A program made the translations under genes and the position numbers. Source: Physcomitrium patens (taxonomy: Eukaryota > Streptophyta > Bryopsida > Funariales > Funariaceae). From it: 64,000 nt of DNA. Positions 20,934-32,307 of the stretch are shown in pieces (positions within the stretch are counted from its first letter, which is position 1; each line of letters opens with the position of its first letter). The DNA is taken from assembly GCF_000002425.4 (NCBI RefSeq), contig NC_037264.1, positions 12,725,941-12,789,940 on the forward strand. Direction: 5' to 3'. Under the pieces are notes generated by a model, which was given only the letters and a program-made list of their open reading frames with translations, did no database searches and was not told where the DNA came from.

Positions 20934-22427
20934 ATTAAGAAACACCCAAATAAAAAGGTTCCACTGGATTCAAACTTCTTGAACTATCCTAATGGGTTCA
21001 AATGCTAAGGTCGTGAGCATTTTGCTGAAACAATAATTATGAATAAATGTCAGTGAGGGTAGTCGGTCACTATTCGTGTCGGCAGAATCTCCGTGTCCAT
21101 GTATTTTTATTCACACATGAATAGAGTCAACTCTGGAGGCCACCTTGATTGAAGGATTCTCCTCAATATTCCCGATTGAATTGCAGGATGAGGAAGACGA
21201 AGATTTTATGAACACCTTCAGTTGAAGCCACTTTTGCAGTTACGGCTCATTGTCATGCCATCGTTGTCCACGAGAGGTACGACTCACATGACTTGGATTA
21301 TGGGCACCATGCGATGCTCATGGCAGGGTTCAAGTTGTATTGTAATTGACGTTTCAGAGCATGATTCCTAGACTGAAGAATTCCCAACACATGGATGCAA
21401 AACGAAAGTCGGAAGGTTACGCGCTGCCCTTCAGGTTATCTTATTTTAAAACAGATGTTTGTCCTTGGTTCTTTTGCCATGTTTTCAAACCATATAACGT
21501 TACAAAATCACAGTCAGTTCACAGTGCTTCTGATACTTCCAACGCAATAATAATAGGTTTCGGCAGCACTGCCTGCAGACTTCACAGTACAGAGCTACCG
21601 CATCATGCGACGTGAACATCCAAATGACAGACAATCCCACATCAAGTTTTCCCCCTTAAAGCTTGATGTGCAATTTGCTGCTCACATGTTGCCATTCTTT
21701 TCGGGGGCGTTGAAGTGGTGATATTGGAGTGGCAACAAGTACCTGCCTCTACTTAATGTTAAATGCTCAAGGGGAATATACAAACTCCCTGTCACTTACA
21801 AGCAGTTCCAAAAAATGCATCGGGAAAACTGTTGTGTCTTTTTTAAACTTCATAATATCAGACTACTGTTTATAACAACATAACTATTTTCAATACATGA
21901 TATGAAGCACACACAAGTGGTGGACACAGGAGTGGATGCTCATCCTCAGATCCCACAAACCACAACGTAGCCATCTTAATAGGCAGCACAGGGTAGAAAA
22001 GAGAGACATTGTTACACTCCTTACCGCATTGCTTTACAACACTTTGCTCATGGCAGTTATGTAAAGAAGCCAAAGTTATTCAACGAAGACCCGCCTTCGA
22101 ATGGCAGTTCTACTCGGCACACATGCTGCACTTGAATGATTTGAGAAGCAGGGGAAAATGGGTAGAATGAGTCTATCAAAATAATATGAGTCCTGTACAC
22201 GCCGAAAAGGCTATGGAACCTTGCTTGCGTTTTCTGCCATGGACGGCATGGTTTTCTGTGTCGACTCTGGAACTCGAGATATTATTAATGATGCAATGAT
22301 CGTCTCCAACAGGAAAAGAGCCGCGCAAGCTTGGTTTCCACAACAGTGAAACTGTGAAATTTAATGCAATGCTAAAGAACGAGGAAACAAAAAATGACAA
22401 AAAAATTATGCAAAGCATTTTTTTTGT
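20931..22427. other. GC-richer region 3' of the TOM9-like ORF
   Basis: Base composition and complexity change sharply from the AT-rich DNA on the left. The stretch just below 22428 is the expected 3' untranslated region of the minus-strand gene. A plus-strand frame at 21346-21615 (89 codons) is open but has no recognisable motif or homologue, so I do not call it a gene. Confidence 0.4.
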
Positions 22428-22712
22428 TTACTTCACGGATGCCGATCGAGGCGTGCCGGGAGGGCCTCCTTCTAAATCCGAGTACACTTCCGGCGTCTTG
22501 AAGTACTTGGGAGCAACAAACACCAAGATGGACGAGCTGGCGATCTTGGCAGCCTTGCCTGTGCTCCACAACATCTTCTGACTGAAATGTACTGTCGTGG
22601 TGGCCACCTTGTGCGCCTTCTCGACGTAGCCCGACCCCACGGAGAAATTGAAGTGCATCATTCTATTCCATCCCTTCTCGTTCGCACCACTATCCACCGC
22701 AATGGCCGCCAT
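22428..22712 (-). CDS. TOM9/TOM22-like outer-membrane import receptor subunit (tentative)
   Basis: A 94-residue ORF is intact from ATG 22712 to TAA 22428. Residues 44-68 read SQKMLWSTGKAAKIASSSILVFVAP. This matches the order in plant TOM9 (a short Tom22 homologue): a basic amphipathic stretch, an STGKAA motif, then one membrane segment with a proline near its end. A short C-terminal tail with GGPPGTP follows. Plant TOM9 is about 90-100 residues, so the length fits. The N-terminal third is unlike the versions I know, and there is a Lys (K56) where a Trp is usual. The role would be in the TOM complex of mitochondria. Single-exon structure, good composition and no stops suggest a real gene. A chance resemblance remains possible. 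Confidence 0.5.
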   Translation of the reverse strand: MAAIAVDSGANEKGWNRMMHFNFSVGSGYVEKAHKVATTTVHFSQKMLWSTGKAAKIASSSILVFVAPKYFKTPEVYSDLEGGPPGTPRSASVK

Positions 22713-22778
22713 TGCGATGCAGAATAAGAAACGAATTTAACCCTCTTCTCAAAACGGCAGCTCCACCAACCTGGCTCT

Positions 22779-22810
<32 letters not shown>

Positions 22811-23570
22811 TGCTCTCCCGCTCTCCCTCCTTCGTCTCTTCACCTCTCAGTGCACCCGAATGCTCGTTAAAACCAGCGCGACATGAGCCACGAGATCGTC
22901 GCGGGCCCGAATGCTGCGAAGACCTCGCTAAAGAGCAATGCCATGAGCCAGAGACTCGGAACCAGATGCGTGGTTGTGTTGCACAATAAGTGAGCCTCGC
23001 TGGGGCCGAGCGAGATGACCGAGTTGTCCTCGTGGCCCCATATTGATTTCCCTGCACTTTCAGTCAGTTTCGCCAGCGGCAATAGGAACCCCAGGGACAA
23101 CGGGTATGGGATCCAAATTCTCCGTGTTTTTATATTCAATGACAATTGTACATCATAATACAAAAGAGTTTGTTGGTATGGTGGGAAAGACGGACTGCCC
23201 AACCCAAGACGTGAGTTTGCCACCACCCAGTTACTGCCACCTTCCTTCCTTTTCCCAACGTGCACCACCCATGCCCGCAAGGCTCTATTCCCACAAGGTT
23301 CCTAACGCTGCGGATATCCATTACCGTGGAAGTTTTCGGTGGAAAAGGGAAAGGAACCTCCTTTCTCGCATTGCGCGCTCTGCTGTGGTTTCCTTCCGTG
23401 GAATGAACAACCCTTCCTTTCCATCAGTGAGACTCCACATTCTGATTCTCGTTTTGTTCCTTTGCTTGTAGAGCTTGGTGTTCGTGGCATTGTGCCCTCA
23501 CTCACTAGATTCCAAAGCTCAACCGCATATTCTATCCATGACATTGGGTCATGAATGAATTTATAGATAA
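22713..23570 (-). promoter_or_regulatory. Candidate 5' region of the TOM9-like gene
   Basis: The region stays GC-richer up to about 23570. On the minus strand a TATAAA lies at 23134-23129, about 420 bp before the ATG, and a (GA)n run lies 70-100 bp before it. Several overlapping frames here are low-complexity Arg/Glu shadows of the GA run and are not supported as genes. Confidence 0.3.
22783..22810. repeat. (CT)n / (GA)n tract in the presumed 5' leader
   Basis: An uninterrupted CT run of 28 bases lies 71-98 bp upstream of the TOM9-like ATG on the minus strand. Such pyrimidine/GAGA tracts are common in plant promoters and leaders. Function here is inference. Confidence 0.85.
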
Positions 23571-23699
23571 ATGGTTTCTGTTAAGCTGGGCAGATATTAG
23601 TATAAACTGTTGTTGCAAAAGTGAGGTCTATGGTATATTCATAAGACTAGTATAGAAAAGAACATTGCTAATAATCCATTTGCATAACAAATATATGTA

Positions 23700-23731
<32 letters not shown>

Positions 23732-23928
23732 ATGACATCTAAACAAAAACTTGAAATGTTTTAATATTTTATAATAAATATTGCAATTAAATTGTAGAAA
23801 AAAAAAACTTTATGGTAAAATCAAATTTTTATAGGAATTGATATGAAAAAGAAAAAATTAATTTTACATGCCTAATATTTAAAAATATGCTACAAACCAT
23901 AATGTAGTTGCATTTATATATGATTGGA

Positions 23929-23964
<36 letters not shown>

Positions 23965-24172
23965 TATAGGGAAATGTTATATAGACCTAAGTTTTTACTA
24001 AATCGCCCCATCCATCTTAACCATCATAAAAAAAAAAAAAAAATTCTAGATTCATTTTTCCATTATTATATCTACAATAAAACAATAAAAATCAACTACA
24101 TTCATCATGATTATCATATTCTTTATCAAGAGTGGATCTATTTAGTAAAAGCATGGATCTATTTAAAACCCT

Positions 24173-24208
<36 letters not shown>

Positions 24209-24264
24209 GATTCTTTTTGTAATCATGTTAGTCTCTTTTTATTATTTTGACAAAATAATAGTAG

Positions 24265-24299
<35 letters not shown>

Positions 24300-25217
24300 C
24301 TTAACTATTTGATGAAATATATATTAGCTCTATATAAATATATAATAATAGTATTTATGACCATAAATTTTCTAATTAGTTCTATAAAACAAATATTAAT
24401 ATATTTTTTTGATTCAAATTTTTTTCAATTTAAAAAAATTTGGTGGTTGCAATGATTCTTAAAGGACTTATTTCTAAATATTATTTTGGTTCATCAAACA
24501 TAACTTTAAATTCTAATTTCTATATTTTAATTTTTTATAAATATTCATCCATATTTTTTAAACTTTGATATTAATTAGTATATAATTTTTTTTTATAATC
24601 CATATGAAATTAATTGTTTTTATAATAAAAGTCACTTTTTACTACTTGCATTGTTTCCAAATGTTTTAAAATGTTAAGATTGATTAATTTCACTTAAAAC
24701 TAAGATTAGGATTTGTTGGGATTAATTTATAAACCATTTTAGAATTTATAATGTATAATAGCTTAAGATTTAGTAGAATTAATTTAAGAATTTTGGATTT
24801 ATTTACAATTTAGAATTATATTCTACTAGAGTTTTAATTGAAGTTGCCAAATGTATGTTTATAATCATTTTTAGTAAGGCCTTGAATTTTAAATATTATC
24901 TGGAATATAAACTTTGGAATTCAGGATAATTAAGGATTTGACTAGGACTTAGATTTATTTAGGATTTATAAAGATATAGTTACAAAAGATTATTAAATCT
25001 TAGTAAAATGAAGTATAGAAAAAATTCAATTTAAGAGAAGATTAAATAAGAAGAAAAATTAAAATATTCTATTTTTATAAAATTATATTTAATAATAATT
25101 ATATTTTATAATATGGATTGTCAGATGTTTTCTAAATTTTATCTATAATATCAAATTTTAACATTTTTAGGTAATATAATTTTATTTAGAGATCAATGTG
25201 ACTAATTTTTATTTGAT

Positions 25218-25259
<42 letters not shown>

Positions 25260-26289
25260 TTTTGTATTATTCTAGAATTTTATTTTTAAAATAAAAATAA
25301 TGATAATTATTATCTATAATATATAAGAATATTATATTATCATATTAATCATGTAATCACTAAGCTACAAAATCAATAATTTTAAATAGAATTAGATCAA
25401 CCTTTGTATCAAAACTATTATTGGTGATGTTGAAAGCTCTTCCTCTTGGGCAATGTCGAATTCTCCACCAAAAGGTTGTACTATTAGTGACATCGAAAGC
25501 TCTCTCTATAACAAGTCTCAAGCATCTTCAAGAAGGTCCACGGTTCTATAGGGCTTCTTTCAACGTGTTATGCTTCCTATAATGGATGACATGCAACTTT
25601 GAAATTAGCAACGGTGTCGTATTACGTGCTATCTTGCTTGAAAACGCACTGGGCATCTGGCTGTGGAAGATAAAATGATGTTTTTTAAGTATCCAAGTAG
25701 TCTAGTAGGCTTCAACCATCTAAATATAAAAGATTGCAAGAAAACACCGTAAATCCACACTGTTGTCTATTGCCCGTCGCCTAGAAAGTTGATGATGAAT
25801 CTTGACTTACAATTTCTCCTTCTTCAATCATTAATTCTCATTCAAACCTTGTGTGCAACTCCATCTTTAAGTCCTCGACTTACTAAATCAAAATTTACCT
25901 TATTCCAGCTGATAGATCTCTAGTTATTACAGATACCCTAAACAACCCTAATATGCTAACTTTTGATACCTCTTTACACTAATGATCAAATATCCTCTAT
26001 CCATACCATCAAATTAATACAAATTTTTGCATGCACTTGGCATACTCAACCATCTAAACATCTCTAAAATTTCAACTGTAGATGTTTCTTCGATTTCACA
26101 AAAATAGTCAAAAGTACTAGCCTTAATTTTTTTGCAAAAAAACCCAATTCACCAATACAAACACTGACTTTGAGCAACGATTGCAAAGTCCTTCCAAACC
26201 CTATGAAACCAAGACCTACACCTTTCAAAGGATCTTGAAGCTAGCTCCCCGATCCTAAAATCTCGATCTCCCTAAATGTTCTCTTCCTT
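23571..26289. other. AT-rich intergenic DNA with many (AT)n tracts
   Basis: AT dinucleotide runs occur at about 23699-23731, 23930-23962, 24175-24205, 24271-24299 and 25219-25256. From 25420 to 26289 the composition becomes more mixed, and short similar blocks (GTGATGTTGAAAGCTCT 25427, GTGACATCGAAAGCTCT 25486) recur. I recognise no gene. The right end leads into the TAT gag fragment. Confidence 0.5.
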
Positions 26290-27000
26290 TTCTTCTCTTA
26301 TCTTTTAACTCCGTGAGGTCCCCTATTCTTTTGCTCTGGATTCAGAATTGGAATATCAAACCATGCTTCCATGGAATTTCCACCTCTAAGAGGATCTTTC
26401 TAAGGAAAGATCCAAATGTTGAATTGGTCCTTTCTTCATTTGTCGACTCCTAGTAAGAACAGCTTGGACATATTCTACCCGATTTATCAGAGTAACTTGA
26501 GAACATCGATTTATCTCCTCAATTTTTCGTTGGCTTTGGATCTGCTCATCCCAATTATTGAAATTGAACAAAGCATTACATTACTGATAAATATGCCCTG
26601 ACAGCTTGTAATTCCTACACACTAGCGTGTAATTGTCACTAGCTGTAGGATTGGGACATTCACCAGCATAATGACTAATCTGTCTGCAACGGAAACAACA
26701 AAGTGGTCTTCTTGTATCCCCACCAGACATATTGGGTGTCTCCACCGGTATATACTTACTAGACTTGTTCCATGTAGGGTTAGAAAATGATCTTGGTTGT
26801 CCCATTGGTACGTAGGGTACTTGGTTCTATGATGCCGATGGAACATATTGCTGATGTCACATACGGTGGTATAGCTTGCAATGGGGTGACATTAACTGGC
26901 CCCTGAATATTGGCATTGGAATTGGCCACTGTTTCTAATATGTAAGATGACTAAATATTAATAAAATCTTTTTTATTTATATTTTTATCATATAATCTTG
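26290..27000 (-). pseudogene. TAT gag zinc-knuckle fragment downstream of the LTR
   Basis: The minus-strand frames 26805-26581 and 26571-26386 encode a knuckle CFRCRQISHYAGEC, then a damaged second one (CRNYKLSGHIYQ), then KKGPIQHLD. This parallels 37660-37190 of TAT-1 block for block. Its position after an LTR of the same orientation suggests the start of a second, tandemly arranged copy, or LTR-LTR recombination. Confidence 0.65.
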
Positions 27001-27229
27001 CTACAATACGACAATGGTGTTAAAATATCATGAGATAAAGGATAAAACTGTTGATTCTTGTGAGTAATTACTTGTTGGAAATAAAATTCTTGCCCTCATT
27101 TTCCAAGACATAGAGTTTACAAAAAAGGTCATAATTCTTAAGATAACAAATCCATGGAGAAAGAAATCTAAAGAGTGATCTTCTGAATAATGCTTCTAGA
27201 AATAATGTCTGTGTAATTATCATTTTACT

Positions 27230-28050
27230 TATTCTATAAATTCTTTTCAGAATAAACATGTATAGGGAAATTTGAACTCAGAGAAAGACTAAGTACATGA
27301 GCTTACAAGTTAGGGTCACTCAATTAACTGTAATCCGAACCACTAAAATACTAAAAAATACTACAATGCTTCCTTCCAGAAACAATACTCCTTCATCAAT
27401 TGATAACCACAATATACAACCCTGCACTCTCAAAAGACTGCTCAAAACACAATAATTTCCATCCAACACTAGAAAAACAGACTTCATTCCAACCAATCTG
27501 GATCCACACAATTTCTATAATCACAGACTTTCTCTGTCCAAAACACACACAACTCTCAATAAACAACAATCATAATCTTCCAATCATAATCAATCTTCCA
27601 ATAACTTCTCATATAATTCAATCACATAATACTCCAATTACAGAATCAATAACTTATAAATTAATCTCTGATTTATTCCACACATTCACTTCTCAGTATT
27701 CAAAAACTATCCATTACTCTTCAATAACAAAGAAAACAAAGAAAACAAAGAGGTAGCACTAAGCTTAACCTCGGCTCATGACTATCACAGTCTGGCCCCT
27801 CAAACTAACTTCTACAACTCATATATAATTGCTATTGATTTCTAGATTCTAAGTGTAATCTTATAGTAAGCGCTTTTAATAACTGATTTAACCATCCGTC
27901 CTCATGATTGACTATTCTATGGACTATTAGTCTATTTTATCAATAACTTATAAAAACAAACTAATATCTATTCTACATAGCCCCACTCCTATCTGTGCAG
28001 CATCCTTGAAAATACACAATTGTTACGTATCTAAAAACTACTTAATAAAA
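27230..28050 (-). repeat. TAT-1 LTR (boundaries approximate)
   Basis: Complement of the region matches 9986-10792 nearly throughout, including the core GATAGTCATGAGCC and the purine-flanked GTTTTATTAAGTAGTTTTTAG block at its start. It follows the coiled-coil ORF as a 3' LTR should. The ends are not fixed by a visible target-site copy. Confidence 0.6.
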
Positions 28051-28069
28051 CTCTACAAAATTACTATTT

Positions 28070-29106
28070 TCATTGGCCCATCCAATTGATCATTTGCTGC
28101 ATTATCTAATGTGGGTTCTACCAATTTTGGTTCTAAATTCAAATCTTCTTCCTCCTCCAATCTGTCCATTGGCTCCTTCCTCAACTAGTTTAATAGATTT
28201 TCATTATACTCACCTAATTCACGAACTTGAACCTCTAGTTTCAAGTTCTAGGCGTCACAGAGTTCCAACTGATGCTGCTCTTGACTCATCCATTCTGGAA
28301 CATCTTCAATTGACACTTATGAGTAGCTTCTCACTGTTAATTCTTCCGTCAATCTCTCCACTTCAGCTTGTAAAACTTCGATTTCGAACCTCAACTTCTC
28401 CGTTTCACATCTGAATTGGCCACTCAATGCCTCTTTCTCTTTCGTCAATAACTTTACCTTGTCTCCTTCCACGTGCAACTGGCATTTAAATTTTTTCCAT
28501 TTCAAATATCATGTCTTGTGATTCTGGATCAATTTGTTCCATTGTCCTTCTACAATCCATAAGATGTGTTCTTTTTCTTTCGTCCAAGACTCATATTGGT
28601 AAATCCATTTCTGCTCCAATACCAGCTTGGATTCTCCAATTTCTTTTGTCGTCCATTCTTGCTCTTCAATTCTTTGATTTTGCTCTGATATCACCTTCTT
28701 ACTATCCTCTAAATCTCGTTTGCTACTACCCTCTACATCCAATGCTCGCACCATACAATTTATTTGTAAAATGTGCTTCAATAAAGCATTCTTAAGAGGT
28801 ATTCGTTTGGGCAATCGACCCTATGGAAAATGCTAACTCATTAATATCCATCAAAATTGGAGTTTTATTCTCTTCCTCCACTGCTAAACAAATTGAAACC
28901 CATTCTAATTCAATAACTGGAACGACTTCTTCTACTACTGTATGAATTGACTCGCCAATTTTGTGTATTACATCCGCTGTATTGACATTCTGTGCCAATG
29001 ATTTCGTTCTCTCTGCAAAGGCACTGGCATTGGTACAAGACTTCTCTCTACTGGCAGTGTTTGATGCAATGTATGTGCGATCACAATATAAATATAATTG
29101 GAACAA
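28070..29106 (-). pseudogene. TAT-1 coiled-coil ORF
   Basis: Overlapping minus-strand frames 29106-28792, 28814-28509 and 28505-28317 together encode a long, charged, heptad-like protein. Examples are EEVVPVIELEWVS, SEQNQRIEEQEWTTKEIGES, and LTKEKEALSGQFRCETEKLR ending in AEVERLTEELT. It continues with stops to about 28070. The strongly coiled-coil character is visible in the spacing of Leu/Ile. No catalytic motif is present. It lies between integrase and the 3' LTR, where some plant elements carry additional ORFs. Function unknown. Confidence 0.55.
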
Positions 29107-31110
29107 AATAAATAAGTGAACTTACTCAATTTTCACTTGGCTCTTATCTCCACATGAATATGAGTGGCTACATACATTGCCCAGTTGAACACCATCCCTT
29201 CAAGCGCCCCTACCGTTACATACAATAATTTTTTGGACATATATGTGGAGTGTCGATATAATCCTAAATGCCTCACCACAAAACAGTGTTGTGTTGTGGT
29301 TCGGCTACTATATGAAAATAATGTAATTATATACTTAATATATAATTTATTAAATAACATGGTGAGAGCCATGTTAGTAGATTTTAGTTGGTTGTAGATT
29401 ATAATTTGATTATTACCTTGAGAAGAGATTGTTTAAAAAGATTACTATAGAATTTGTATAACTTTAATTTTCTTTTGATAGTGGCTTTTAAGATTGGTTT
29501 TGGTTGATAGTAACTTCTAAATATTTAGAATCACCTTTGTTAGACATTGGTGACTTTTGAAAACTTCTTTTGGTTCTTCTATTTGGTGTTTAGAGCATAA
29601 ATTTTATAAATCTCATAAGAAAAAGGATTGAAGAAAGATTTTGGTAGCAAAGGGAGTAATTAGGGTACCAATATAGATGAATGGAGATGAATAATGAAAA
29701 TCTCCATTCCTATTGGTCAAAAATCATGACCAATGGGCTTTGAGGAGGCTACCCAAGGCCATATTAGGGGATTAGGGTTAATTTCTCAAGGCGATTTGAG
29801 CCTTGAAGTCTAGGCTCAAAAGGTTTAGGTTTTTGGCTGTGGATTTGGTGTAAATTTTGTGTCATTTGGGGTTTTTATGAAGAAGTTATGGGCGCTCAAA
29901 GTTGAGGTAATAGTTTTAGGACCTACTGTCACTCTTTGGGGCATTGCGCACGTATACAGATAGTAAACGAGGATCGGCGACTGGAATTGAAGAGAACACT
30001 TTATCGGCTACAATTTATGTCTTCTGTTTGTCAAATTTTAAGCTTTGATGAAGGAGATATTAGCAGTTGAAGTCAGCGCTTGGATTCTAAGAGTAGTAAG
30101 TAGCCCGATTTACTTGTACTTGTGATTTGAGCTATATCTTAGACAATTTGATGAGGTTTTGACTCAAAATTTCCAAGATTGTGTATAATCTTGTTATAAA
30201 GCTTTTTGCATAAGTTTTGTGGAATTTGGAGTTTGGATCTTTGAGATATAGGGAAAATAGTTTTTGGGTGTTTGTAAGTTAGGGTTTTGTGCACCTGCTA
30301 GGGTTTCTAAGATGCTGAAAGATCGGTGATAGATGTACGGTTCATTTTTGTTGCGGTAAGGTTTAAGAATAGAATCTATCTTATGTAGAAATTTGAAACA
30401 AACTGAACGGTTGGATCGATATATATGAGATCCTAAAGTCTGATGTAAAAAGGTCTTTGCGGGAAGAAAAATGTTTTGAAGGATTTTAATATATTTTGAG
30501 TTTTTATATAAAGCAAAGAGGATTTTTGGGAGCTAAGGCATAATATACAAGTGAAACCTAAACTCTCTACAGTTAGATATCCGGTGTATTTCCAGATAGC
30601 AAATCATGCCATATGACAACGGAACCATTCCAGGAGTTCTAGTGAAATTGCCTCAGCAATCCGCCAACCTTGGCTCCTCTCAAAGACCGACATACCTTCC
30701 TTGAAATATCTTCCTGGACTGAAGTCGCTTGAGTCATCAACTCTTATCGCAATTTCTCTAATGGAAAGAAACAATATCTTTTCTAGGATTGTTCCATCAA
30801 TCTCGATAATTTATCTTTGTACCACACTCGATCTATCCTCTGGGTGGTAGTTTGTAATATATTCTTCTATTAATGACACATTAATTGATGGTAAGCAATT
30901 TGACAGGTGCAAAAACTAGAACAACTACACATTCCAAAAGTCTTTTATTTTTTTTGGCGTCCAACAAATATCCAACTTTATCGGCTCCATATTGGTAACG
31001 ATTATCACAGAACGTGGTTTTGATGCGTGTCTAGCTCTCACATTTTGGCCATTGTCCTCTTTGTCTGTAGCTCGCTTTGTACTTTCAATTTCCATGATGC
31101 TCCCTCTCTC
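29107..31110 (-). pseudogene. TAT-1 extra ORF after integrase, N-terminal part, split by a solo LTR
   Basis: From about 31110 leftward the minus strand reads MEIESTKRATDKEDNG, then PKKIKDFWNV, LPSINVSLIEEYITNYHPED, and FKEGMSVFERSQGWRIAEAI to 30619. After the F1 LTR it resumes at 29286 with VRHLGLYRHSTYMSKKLLYV, and GALEGMVFNWAMYVATHIH to 29133. It then runs into the coiled-coil part. Two or three stops interrupt it. I have an impression of similar unnamed proteins in gymnosperm annotations but cannot verify it. No known catalytic motif is visible. Confidence 0.5.
29287..30618 (+). repeat. F1 solo LTR (1332 bp)
   Basis: It starts TGTTGTGTTGTGG and ends CATATGACA. It is nearly the same sequence and length as 32308-33638 and as the complement of 38073-39407. 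No F1 internal sequence is attached on either side, and the TAT extra ORF resumes beyond both ends, so it is a solo LTR. Flanks ACAG (left) and ACGG (right) may be a decayed target-site copy. Confidence 0.85.
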
Positions 31111-31389
31111 AAATTCTTAACTAAAACTACTATGCTCAAAAACGTAAGGAACACAAGAAATAGCAATCTTAGAAAAACAACCAAGAATGACAACACAGAA
31201 TGACCTCTAACTGGTGTCCCACTCCTAATCTCTTATTACAGGTGATCATGACAACATGTTGTCCATACTGTCCGTTTCTCACCTCCATCCAATCTCACAC
31301 GTTAATAACTACTAATTATCCTTTCATCCGCCTTTACACCCTAATGTACTTATTCCATAATTAGATCTATGCTATGTCCCTTCGAAGGC

Positions 31390-32307
31390 ATCCCTCCAAA
31401 AAAAAATAAAAATCCGTCCTTGATTTTATGTATTAAATAATCGTAATCGGTTTCTATTAATATGGATATTGAATCGATGGCCCATGAAATCCTCCAAATC
31501 AACAGACCCATTGGAAAATCCTTCAATTAGGCAATATGGCCCATACCAACGAACTTAAAATTTATCTATAAAATGATTAAATTGGCTATCATATAGTAAT
31601 ACCAAATCATTGGGTATAAGAGTCTTCGGACGTAGTTTACTATCATAATAATTCTTCCTTCATTTTTGAATCGCTTCCATATTGAAAAGAGCTGTAGCCC
31701 GTATTTCATCCAATTCTTCTAATTTTACCAACCGAGAATGTACTGACTCTTTGTCACTGAGTCGTTCATCCAAGGCAATCCGTAAACTTTGAACCTCCAA
31801 TTCGATGGATAAAATTACCTCTTGACCATTAACTAGTTGAAACGGAGTAGAGTTGGTAGTTATTTTATATGCGATGCGATATGCCCACAAAGCCATAAAG
31901 AGTTTGGTCTCCCAATCGGTACCTGCCCTCAAAATTGTCTTAGTCAAGACCTTACACAAAATTCCATTGGTCTTCTTCATTTGCTCATTAGCACAAGGAT
32001 GATATGGAGTGGTTTTTCGATGCTTAATCTCATATGTATTCATAAAAGTAGCTATAGTAGCATTTATGAAATGGGTGTCGCGATCGCTAACCAATTCCTT
32101 TGGACATCCAAATCAAGTTATAATATTCTTGTATAGAAAAGTAGCCATCGTACTGGCATTATCATTGCGGGTAGCAATAGCCTCTGCCCATTTGGTTATA
32201 TAGTTCGTGGCGACTAAAATATACTACTTTTGGCTAAGTTTGGACGTTGGTGTGATAGGACCGATAAAATCAATATCCCATTTTTTGAACAGTGCTTGTA
32301 CCAAGCG
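31390..32307 (-). pseudogene. TAT-1 integrase core and C-terminus
   Basis: The frame 32094-31660 reads MVSDRDTHFINATIATFMNT, then HRKTTPYHPCANEQMKKTNG and WAYRIAYKITTNSTPFQLV. The second catalytic Asp is kept, but the catalytic Glu of the N-x-Q-x-E box is Lys (ANEQMK), a G-to-A change, so the enzyme would be dead. Upstream (32307-32200) KKWDIDFIGPI contains the first Asp. Downstream to about 31390, RWYGPYC marks the C-terminal module. Confidence 0.8.

Noticed and set aside
21346-21615. 89-codon plus-strand frame
   Set aside because: No homology, motif or start context supports it. It lies in the presumed 3' flank of the minus-strand gene.
22658-23057. Arg/Glu-rich minus-strand frames upstream of the TOM9-like ORF
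   Set aside because: They are translations of the (GA)n tract and overlap each other in different frames with no motif.
23908-24455. Tyr/Ile-rich frames of 104 and 107 codons
   Set aside because: They are translations of (AT)n microsatellites.
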